Shown: positions 1 to 5,289 of the stretch, piece by piece
How positions within the stretch are numbered: position 1 is the first letter of the stretch
Layout: every line of letters begins with the position of its first letter
Assembly: GCA_947174725.1 (NCBI GenBank)
Contig: CAMWKA010000088.1
Span: forward strand, 1-7,281
Direction: 5' to 3'
DNA from: an uncultured Lachnospiraceae bacterium
GTDB lineage: Bacteria; Bacillota; Clostridia; Lachnospirales; Lachnospiraceae
DNA: 7,281 nucleotides
The notes under the pieces: generated by a model
Told to the model about the DNA's origin: nothing
The model's input: the letters and a program-made list of their open reading frames with translations, nothing else
Databases searched by the model: none
Made by a program: the position numbers and the translations under genes

Positions 1-576
1 GTGGTGATCTATTTAATGGAGGTTTTATTTCAGCGTGTTTTATGCCCTATGGTCAGCGCTGCGATGGTTTTATCCGTCATGAGCGGCATTACCGGCAATG
101 AATCCATGAAATATCTGTTGAAACTCCATAACAGGTTATTTAAGTGGATCCTGAAGATCAGCATGGCGTTGGTGGGAGGATTTAGCATGATGCAGGGTTT
201 ATTTGCGCCAGTGCTGGACGGCGTCAGCTATGGGACGGCACAGAAGCTTCTTGCTGCTCTTCCGGGATTGGGAAATATCACGGATACGACAATGCAGATG
301 GTAAGCGGTTCCCTGCTCCTGATCAAAAACAGCATCGGGGTGGTGATCCTTTCCCTGATAGTGCTTGTCTGTATGATACCTATGGCAAGAGTATTCTTTG
401 TGGTCCTGATTGTACATTTGGGAAGCGCGCTGATCGGATTGGTCACAGATGCCGGACCGGTGACGCTGTTGGAACGGACCGGAAACTGTTGTATGCAGAT
501 GTTTCGTCTGCTGGTATCTGCTGTCTTACTGAATTTCATGATCATAGCAATTGTGGCATCCTGCAGGCTCTATTAG
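1..576 (+). CDS. spoIIIAE: Stage III sporulation protein AE, C-terminal part (5' end outside window)
   Basis: Multi-pass membrane protein of the SpoIIIA complex, made in the mother cell and part of the SpoIIIA-SpoIIQ channel into the forespore. The visible 191 codons are very hydrophobic, with candidate membrane segments near fragment residues 11-30, 47-67, 100-127, 129-150 and 168-188. The stretch around residues 55-115, with GGF..MQG, DGVS..TA, a LPGLGN loop and SLLLIKNSIGV, resembles the conserved C-terminal region of SpoIIIAE. The Bacillus protein is about 400 residues, so roughly half is present. The GTG at position 1 is only the window edge; the gene must begin upstream. Directly downstream lie spoIIIAF, AG and AH, which confirm the identity. 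The sigma-E-type promoter expected for this operon is not in the window. Stop is TAG at 574-576. Confidence 0.93.
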   Translation: MVIYLMEVLFQRVLCPMVSAAMVLSVMSGITGNESMKYLLKLHNRLFKWILKISMALVGGFSMMQGLFAPVLDGVSYGTAQKLLAALPGLGNITDTTMQMVSGSLLLIKNSIGVVILSLIVLVCMIPMARVFFVVLIVHLGSALIGLVTDAGPVTLLERTGNCCMQMFRLLVSAVLLNFMIIAIVASCRLY

Positions 577-614
577 ATATATCGCAATTGCGGGAGGCAG
601 GTATTAAATATTGG

Positions 615-621
615 AAAGGAG
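615..621 (+). promoter_or_regulatory. Ribosome binding site deciding the spoIIIAF start
   Basis: AAAGGAG lies 10 bases before ATG 632. It falls inside the coding region that would follow from the alternative TTG at 611, and therefore favours the shorter reading. Confidence 0.6.
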
Positions 622-631
622 AGCGGCGCAG

Positions 632-937
632 ATGGAATCTTACGTGAATATTATGAAAGAAGCCAGCATTTTTATGATTGTGGCAGAGATGCTGATCCAA
701 CTGATTCCTTCAGCAGAGTATGGAAAATATATTCGTTTTTTAATGGATCTGATTTGTATCATGATCTTGTTCCTTCCGATCGTCAGTATGTTTCGGGAGG
801 GTATGGCGGCGGATTATGCGGAAGAAATACGGATGGAGGAGGAAGATTTGGCGAAAGAAATCAACGTATGGGGCGACAGGATATACTCGCTGCTGGTTGA
901 GGATTTTTCGGAAACGGGAGAGGGGGAGACGGATTGA
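632..937 (+). CDS. spoIIIAF: Stage III sporulation protein AF, short form
   Basis: Small membrane protein of the SpoIIIA channel complex, recognised by position between AE and AG and by its N-terminal half: two membrane segments (about residues 11-27 and 32-54) around the family-like motif LIPSAEYGKYIRFLMDLI. The remaining ~47 residues are acidic and helical-looking and end at ETGEGETD. At 101 residues it is about half the length of Bacillus SpoIIIAF (about 200), lacking most of the soluble C-terminal domain. I chose ATG at 632 because AAAGGAG at 615-621 sits 10 bases upstream; an in-frame TTG at 611 would add seven residues and use GGGAGG near 592-597. The gene follows spoIIIAE by 55 bases and overlaps spoIIIAG by 4 bases (TTGA, 934-937), which implies translational coupling. 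No frameshift is visible: the stop is followed at once by a normal spoIIIAG. Confidence 0.85.
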   Translation: MESYVNIMKEASIFMIVAEMLIQLIPSAEYGKYIRFLMDLICIMILFLPIVSMFREGMAADYAEEIRMEEEDLAKEINVWGDRIYSLLVEDFSETGEGETD

Positions 938-1494
938 AGGAAAAGTTACGGCAGTATATCAAAAAGTATGCCACCAGAGATAATCTTTTGATTCTGGCGC
1001 TGCTTGGCATCCTTCTGATGGTGATTGCAGTGCCGGTGGGTACACCGGAGAGCGGAACAGAAGAAGGGGAGAGAGCGCCACAGGCGGAAACGGAAGATCA
1101 ATTTACAGATGCGGAGGAGGGATACGCCGCTTCTTATGAGCGGGAGATGGAGGAGCGGCTGGAAGAACTGCTGCAAAGCATGGAAGGCGTGGGAAATGTC
1201 AAGGTAATGATCACGCTTGCGGCATCAGATGAAAGGGTGATCCTGAAGGATTATGATATTTCGGAAGAATCGGATGCTTCAAGGACAGTGGAGAGTACCA
1301 TATTTTATACGGATGAAAATGGACGGGAGAATCCCTATTGTCAGAAGATCATTACGCCCAGAGTGGAAGGTGTTGTAGTGGTGGCGGAGGGCGGAGATGA
1401 TCCGGGAAGAATAATTGAGATAACTGATGTTATACAGTCATTATTTGATGTTCCCGTACATAAGATTAGAGTAGTAAGAATGAAATCAGAATAG
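934..1494 (+). CDS. spoIIIAG: Stage III sporulation protein AG
   Basis: Ring-forming component of the SpoIIIA channel, anchored in the mother-cell membrane and projecting into the space between mother cell and forespore. The 186-residue protein has a basic N-terminus, one membrane segment (about 17-35), an acidic linker (about 38-68) and a soluble domain from about 69 to the end. That domain starts with a helix leading into LLQSMEGVGNVKVMITL, is interrupted by a strand-rich insertion (about 97-140), and resumes at PRVEGVVVVAEGG (142-154) with a final helix and strand ending in KIRVVRM. This split ring-building fold, related to secretion-system ring proteins of the EscJ/PrgK type, is the hallmark of SpoIIIAG. 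The start is TTG at 934 with GGGGGAG at 922-928, five bases upstream; it overlaps the spoIIIAF stop. Next gene begins 17 bases downstream. Confidence 0.95.
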   Translation: MKEKLRQYIKKYATRDNLLILALLGILLMVIAVPVGTPESGTEEGERAPQAETEDQFTDAEEGYAASYEREMEERLEELLQSMEGVGNVKVMITLAASDERVILKDYDISEESDASRTVESTIFYTDENGRENPYCQKIITPRVEGVVVVAEGGDDPGRIIEITDVIQSLFDVPVHKIRVVRMKSE

Positions 1495-1511
1495 GAAGCG
1501 GGGAGAGAGCA

Positions 1512-2267
1512 TTGAAAAAGGTATTTAAGAAAAATCATGTTATGATCACAGCACTAGCCATTATGATCGCCGTTGCCGGATATCTTAATTTTACCGGAAG
1601 CAAGGTGGATGAGGAAGCTATGACGGCTGGAACTTCAGAGATCATGGGTGGAGAAACGGGAGAGGATGTTACGGCATTACTGGACATATCTGAGGAGGAT
1701 CTTGAAACAGCCGGATTGATGAACATTGACAGTATGGATGAAGAAGTAGTGGTGATCACGGGAAATTATCTGGAGGAAGATATGACGGAGATGACCGCGG
1801 CTGCGGCAGGAACGGAAGATGGATTGATTCCGGTACAGGGAGAAGCCGAAGGCGCTAATACGCTGACCATAGACAGTGAACCGGGAGAGGCAGTATTTAC
1901 ATCCACAACCAGCATTACCAGTCTGGCTTCCGCAAGGCTCTTAAAGGAGCAGACGAGGTCTCAGAACAGATCTGCGTTACTGGAGATCATCAACAGTGCC
2001 AGTGCGGATGAAGCGTCTATTCAGGAGGCTACGAACAGTATGATCGCCCTGACGGACATTGCGGAGAAGGAAACTTCCGCGGAAATCCTTCTGGAAGCAA
2101 AGGGATTTTCGGAAGTGGTAGTAAGCGTAACGGACGGAACGGCAGATGTGGTAGTAGGGATGTCAGAATTGACGGATGCGCAGTGCGCACAGATCATAGA
2201 CATCGTGTCAAGAAAGACGTCTGTGGCAGAGGAGAATATCATTATCACGCCGGTTTCTGCGGATTGA
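1512..2267 (+). CDS. spoIIIAH: Stage III sporulation protein AH
   Basis: Mother-cell channel protein whose soluble domain binds forespore SpoIIQ across the intermembrane space in Bacillus. The 251-residue product has a lysine-rich N-terminus, one membrane segment (about 10-27), a long acidic low-complexity linker (about 30-136) and a C-terminal domain (about 141-251). In that domain two helices carry RLLKEQTRSQNRSALLEIIN and DEASIQEATNSMIALTDIAEKE, followed by ILLEAKGFSEVVVSVTDG and a closing VAEENIIITPV strand, matching the SpoIIIAH ring-building fold. It is somewhat longer than Bacillus SpoIIIAH (about 218), and the excess appears to lie in the linker. Start is TTG at 1512 with GGGGAG at 1500-1505, six bases upstream. 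It is the last gene of the operon; its TGA stop at 2265-2267 lies inside the -35 box of the next promoter. Confidence 0.95.
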   Translation: MKKVFKKNHVMITALAIMIAVAGYLNFTGSKVDEEAMTAGTSEIMGGETGEDVTALLDISEEDLETAGLMNIDSMDEEVVVITGNYLEEDMTEMTAAAAGTEDGLIPVQGEAEGANTLTIDSEPGEAVFTSTTSITSLASARLLKEQTRSQNRSALLEIINSASADEASIQEATNSMIALTDIAEKETSAEILLEAKGFSEVVVSVTDGTADVVVGMSELTDAQCAQIIDIVSRKTSVAEENIIITPVSAD

Positions 2268-2292
2268 ATTAAAAAAGAAAGTGTGGTATAAT
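2264..2292 (+). promoter_or_regulatory. Sigma-A-type promoter for deoB-prfC
   Basis: TTGAAT at 2264-2269 and TATAAT at 2287-2292 are separated by exactly 17 bases, and TGG at 2284-2286 gives an extended -10. Transcription would start near 2299, leaving a leader of about 180 bases before deoB. The -35 box overlaps the last codon and stop of spoIIIAH. This is the best promoter match in the window, and its placement lets the housekeeping genes be expressed independently of the sporulation operon. Confidence 0.75.
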
Positions 2293-2310
2293 ATCCGCGT
2301 TACTTATGAG

Positions 2311-2435
2311 CAGTGCGCTCACGCATGAACAAAAATCAGATGCGAATTTATTCGCAGGCTGATTTTTGTTCGTGCGTGAGCATAGGGCGAAGCCCGCGAG
2401 CGAGATGAAGCGAAGCGGAATCGAGCTCAGCACTG
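2311..2435 (+). other. Possible structured leader RNA or dispersed intergenic repeat upstream of deoB
   Basis: This stretch, inside the 214-base gap between spoIIIAH and deoB, is rich in self-complementary sequence. CAGTGC at 2311-2316 can pair with GCACTG at 2430-2435 and close a multibranch fold. Enclosed are the long stem-loop at 2317-2381, a small hairpin GGGCGAAGCCC at 2385-2395, and a weak pairing of GAGC (2398-2401) with GCTC (2425-2428). A competing hairpin is possible between TGAGC (2307-2311) and GCTCA (2317-2321). The right half (GCGAGCGAG, GAAGCGAAGCGG) is unlike the neighbouring coding sequence and has no convincing reading frame. It would be transcribed in the deoB leader. I do not recognise it as a named riboswitch. 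It could equally be a multi-copy palindromic element; copy number cannot be seen here. Confidence 0.5.
2317..2381 (+). repeat. Long near-perfect inverted repeat (stem-loop)
   Basis: The arms 2317-2339 and 2359-2381 are 23 bases each and complementary throughout except one T-G pair (a U-G wobble in RNA). Inside, after a small asymmetric bulge (one base against two), TGCGAA at 2341-2346 pairs with TTCGCA at 2351-2356 around a TTTA loop. The whole is a 65-base hairpin with 29 pairs. No T-run follows the base of the stem (the next bases are ATAGGGCG), so it does not look like a standard intrinsic terminator. Near-perfect pairing on both strands also suits a mobile or processed palindromic element. 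Confidence 0.9.
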
Positions 2436-2465
2436 TGGGGATACGAAGAGCGAGCATAGGGTGAA
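2378..2465 (+). repeat. 14-base imperfect direct repeat bracketing the leader's 3' half
   Basis: GAGCATAGGGCGAA at 2378-2391 and GAGCATAGGGTGAA at 2452-2465 differ at one base and lie 74 bases apart. The first copy begins in the right arm of the long hairpin; the second ends just before the deoB start region and contains the GTG at 2461. The arrangement could mark one repeat unit or the edges of an inserted segment. Confidence 0.7.
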
Positions 2466-2481
2466 TACCATGGGGGAAAAG

Positions 2482-3633
2482 ATGAAACGGATATTTTTGA
2501 TTGTATTAGACAGCGTAGGAATTGGCGAAATGCCGGATGCGGCGGATTATGGTGACAAAGGAACCAATACACTGAAGTCTGCTGGGAAAAGCTCTTATTT
2601 TCATATGCCGAATATGAAAAAGCTGGGGTTGTTTAATATTGACGGCATTGACTGGGCGGAGGGAACTGACCGGCCTACAGCGTCTATTGCGCGTATGAAG
2701 GAGGCTTCCAAAGGGAAAGATACAACTATCGGTCATTGGGAAATCGCCGGTTTGATCTCAAAACAGCCGCTGCCAACCTATCCGAACGGTTTTCCGGAGG
2801 ATGTGATCAAGGAATTTTCACTTAAAACAGGACGGGGAGTGCTATGCAATCTTCCTTATTCAGGAACTGAGGTTATAAAAAAATATGGTGATGAACATGT
2901 ACGCACCGGAGATTTGATTGTTTATACTTCCGCAGACAGCGTATTTCAGATTGCGGCGCATGAAGATATCGTTCCTGTGGAGACGCTTTATGAATACTGC
3001 CGGATTGCAAGAAAGATGCTGACCGGCAGACACGGTGTTGGCAGGGTTATTGCCAGACCGTTTATCGGCGCTGACGGGGATTATACAAGAACCACCAGAC
3101 GGCATGATTTTTCCTTGGAACCGCCGGGAACCACGATGTTAGACCAGATTACGGCGGCGGGAATGGAAGTCCTTTCGGTGGGGAAGATCAAAGACATCTT
3201 TGCTGACAGAAGTATCAGCCGTTTTGTTTATACCACCGGTAATGCAGACGGTATTGAGAAGGCTCTGAAGTACATGGATGAGGAATTTGAAGGTCTGTGT
3301 TTTGTGAACCTTGTGGATTATGATATGCTGTATGGACACAGAAATGATGTTGATGGATACGCGAAGGCATTGACCTATTTTGATGAACAACTTCCAAAAA
3401 TCCTTGAAAAATTGAGAGAAGAGGATGTGCTGATGATTACGGCAGACCATGGATGCGACCCGGCATATACCGTTTCTACGGATCATTCCAGAGAATATAC
3501 GCCATTTTTGATGTATGGAAAGAATATTGCCCCTGTCAATTATGGAACGCGGGAAACATTTTCCGATATCGGGGCGACGATTTTAAAATATCTTGGGATT
3601 TCCTCTGAGATCAGTGGAACATCCATGCTGTAG
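2482..3633 (+). CDS. deoB: Phosphopentomutase
   Basis: Cytosolic metalloenzyme of the alkaline phosphatase superfamily that interconverts ribose or deoxyribose 1-phosphate and 5-phosphate, linking nucleoside breakdown to central metabolism. The 383-residue product begins MKRIFLIVLDSVGIG, with metal-binding Asp10. KDTTIGHWE at 79-87 holds the phosphorylated threonine, by family alignment Thr81. VDYDMLYGHR supplies Asp281 and His286, and ADHGCDP (321-327) with DHSREY (334-339) supplies Asp322, His323 and His335. All expected metal ligands are present and the length is normal. I chose ATG 2482 because the family usually starts just before the RIFLIVLDS strand, and GGGGGA at 2472-2477 lies close upstream. 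In-frame GTG 2461 and ATG 2470 are alternatives that would extend into the upstream repeat. prfC follows after 10 bases. Expression probably comes from the promoter at 2264-2292. Confidence 0.96.
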   Translation: MKRIFLIVLDSVGIGEMPDAADYGDKGTNTLKSAGKSSYFHMPNMKKLGLFNIDGIDWAEGTDRPTASIARMKEASKGKDTTIGHWEIAGLISKQPLPTYPNGFPEDVIKEFSLKTGRGVLCNLPYSGTEVIKKYGDEHVRTGDLIVYTSADSVFQIAAHEDIVPVETLYEYCRIARKMLTGRHGVGRVIARPFIGADGDYTRTTRRHDFSLEPPGTTMLDQITAAGMEVLSVGKIKDIFADRSISRFVYTTGNADGIEKALKYMDEEFEGLCFVNLVDYDMLYGHRNDVDGYAKALTYFDEQLPKILEKLREEDVLMITADHGCDPAYTVSTDHSREYTPFLMYGKNIAPVNYGTRETFSDIGATILKYLGISSEISGTSML

Positions 3634-3637
3634 GAGG
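3632..3637 (+). promoter_or_regulatory. Ribosome binding site deciding the prfC start
   Basis: A perfect AGGAGG overlaps the deoB stop codon (TAG 3631-3633) and sits six bases before GTG 3644, fixing that codon as the prfC start and implying coupled translation with deoB. Confidence 0.85.
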
Positions 3638-3643
3638 CTGGCA

Positions 3644-5239
3644 GTGAGCGATCTGATAAAAGAAATCAATAGACGAAGGACCTTTGCGATCATATCCCAT
3701 CCGGATGCCGGAAAGACGACATTGACGGAAAAATTCCTGTTATATGGCGGGGCGATCAATCTTGCGGGAAGCGTAAAGGGCAAGGCGACGGCAAGGCATG
3801 CCGTGTCGGACTGGATGGAGATAGAAAAGGAAAGAGGTATTTCGGTTACCTCTTCTGTTTTGCAGTTTGAGTATGACGGGTATTGCATCAATATCCTGGA
3901 TACGCCTGGACATCAGGACTTTTCAGAGGACACCTATCGTACGCTGATGGCGGCGGATTCTGCCGTAATGGTCATTGATGCGTCGAAAGGCGTGGAGGCG
4001 CAGACCAGAAAGCTTTTTAAAGTTTGTGGTATGCGGGGGATCCCCATTTTCACGTTTATCAATAAGTTGGACAGAGATGCCAATGAAACGCTGGATCTGC
4101 TTGATGAGATCGAAAAGGAGCTGGGGATCGATACCTGTCCGATCAATTGGCCGATCGGTTCAGGGAAAGGATTTAAAGGGATCTATGACCGGCAGAAGGA
4201 GTGTGTGATCACATATTCTGATACGGAAAAGGGTACCAGAGAGGGAGAAACTTCGATCATCCCGATCACTGATCAGGATAAGATACTGGAGGCGATCGGT
4301 CAGGAGGCAAAGGACAAGTTAGATGAGGAAATGGAATTGATGGACGCTGCAAGCGCTGAATATGATCTTTCCTTGGTACATCAAGGAAAGCTGACGCCGG
4401 TATTTTTCGGATCGGCGCTCACGAATTTCGGCGTGGAGATATTTTTGAAATATTTTTTGGAAATGACGACTACGCCGCTGCCCAGAAATGCGGAACAGGG
4501 ACTGATCGATCCAATCGAAAATGCATTTTCCGCATTTGTGTTTAAGATTCAGGCGAATATGAACAAAGCGCACCGCGACAGGATCGCATTTATGCGGATC
4601 TGTTCCGGAAGATTTGACGCGTCGGAAGAGGTCAAACATGTGCAGGGTGGGAGAAATCTTCGACTGCTGCAGCCACAGCAGTTGATGGCAAGCGAAAGAA
4701 AGATTTTGGAAGAGGCTTATGCCGGGGATATTATCGGAGTATTTGATCCGGGTATCTTTTCGATTGGGGATACGGTGTGTGCGCCGAAGGATCATGTCGT
4801 TTATGAAGGGATCCCCACATTTGCGCCGGAGCATTTTGCACGGGTACGGCAAGTGGATACGATGAAGCGGAAGCAGTTTGTAAAAGGCATTACGCAGATC
4901 GCCCAGGAGGGCGCGATTCAGATCTTCCATGAAATGTCCACGGGCATGGAGGAGATCATCGTCGGGGTAGTCGGCGTATTGCAGTTTGAAGTGTTAAAAT
5001 ATCGCCTGGAAAATGAATATAATGTAGAGATCAAGCTGGATGCGCTTCCTTATGAACATATCCGCTGGATCGAGAATAAGGATGAGGTGGATGTCTCAAA
5101 GATCAGCGGAACTTCAGATATGAAACGCGTGCAGGATATGAAAGGCAATCCGTTGTTGCTGTTTATCAATGCATGGAGCGTCGGTATGACGTTGGACCGA
5201 AATCCCGGATTGAAACTTTGTGAATTTGGCGTCAATTAA
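3644..5239 (+). CDS. prfC: Peptide chain release factor 3 (RF3)
   Basis: Translational GTPase that removes class I release factors from the ribosome after termination. The 531-residue length matches the family (about 530). The P-loop is SHPDAGKTT at 18-26, switch I contains ERGISVTSS (63-71), switch II is DTPGHQDF (86-93) and the guanine-specifying motif is NKLD (140-143). HPDAGKTT and the RGISV switch I are typical of RF3 and separate it from EF-G, whose equivalents are H-DAGKTT and RGITI. An EF-Tu-like second domain covers about 300-390 (KIQANMNKAHRDRIAFMRI, then GDIIGVFDPG), and the rest is the RF3 C-terminal domain (GVVGVLQFEVLKYRLENEY). The GTG start follows a perfect AGGAGG; a longer in-frame reading from 3593 would lie inside deoB and is unlikely. 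Its TAA stop overlaps by one base an ATG of the next gene's frame. Confidence 0.96.
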   Translation: MSDLIKEINRRRTFAIISHPDAGKTTLTEKFLLYGGAINLAGSVKGKATARHAVSDWMEIEKERGISVTSSVLQFEYDGYCINILDTPGHQDFSEDTYRTLMAADSAVMVIDASKGVEAQTRKLFKVCGMRGIPIFTFINKLDRDANETLDLLDEIEKELGIDTCPINWPIGSGKGFKGIYDRQKECVITYSDTEKGTREGETSIIPITDQDKILEAIGQEAKDKLDEEMELMDAASAEYDLSLVHQGKLTPVFFGSALTNFGVEIFLKYFLEMTTTPLPRNAEQGLIDPIENAFSAFVFKIQANMNKAHRDRIAFMRICSGRFDASEEVKHVQGGRNLRLLQPQQLMASERKILEEAYAGDIIGVFDPGIFSIGDTVCAPKDHVVYEGIPTFAPEHFARVRQVDTMKRKQFVKGITQIAQEGAIQIFHEMSTGMEEIIVGVVGVLQFEVLKYRLENEYNVEIKLDALPYEHIRWIENKDEVDVSKISGTSDMKRVQDMKGNPLLLFINAWSVGMTLDRNPGLKLCEFGVN

Positions 5240-5289
5240 TGGATAGAATATTTAAAAAAGTATTTATGGAGAGGAGCAGCGTTATCAGG

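Noticed and set aside
583..592. Perfect palindrome CGCAATTGCG between spoIIIAE and spoIIIAF
   Set aside because: Ten bases with no loop, no T-run and no promoter nearby; compatible with chance.
611..634. TTG at 611 as start of spoIIIAF
   Set aside because: The strong AAAGGAG at 615-621 fits ATG 632, and the extra residues (MERRAAQ) do not resemble the family; kept only as an alternative.
2341..2370. Inner hairpin followed by GATTTTTG as an intrinsic terminator
   Set aside because: The stem is only six AT-containing pairs, the T-run is short and begins several bases after it, and these T residues pair within the larger stem.
2269..2572. Minus-strand reading frames across the spoIIIAH-deoB gap
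   Set aside because: They cross the palindromic element and the start of deoB, have no ribosome binding site and no recognisable protein features.
3593..3643. Longer N-terminus for prfC starting inside deoB
   Set aside because: The 17 extra residues lie within the deoB reading frame's 3' end, while GTG 3644 has a perfect AGGAGG and gives the normal RF3 N-terminus.
4319..4930. 203-codon minus-strand open frame inside prfC
   Set aside because: Antisense to a clearly functional RF3 gene; its translation shows no known domain and it has no visible start signals.
5239..5289. ATG 5239 as start of the lipoprotein
   Set aside because: No ribosome binding site precedes it and it gives an overlong n-region before the signal peptide; not fully excluded because it overlaps the prfC stop.
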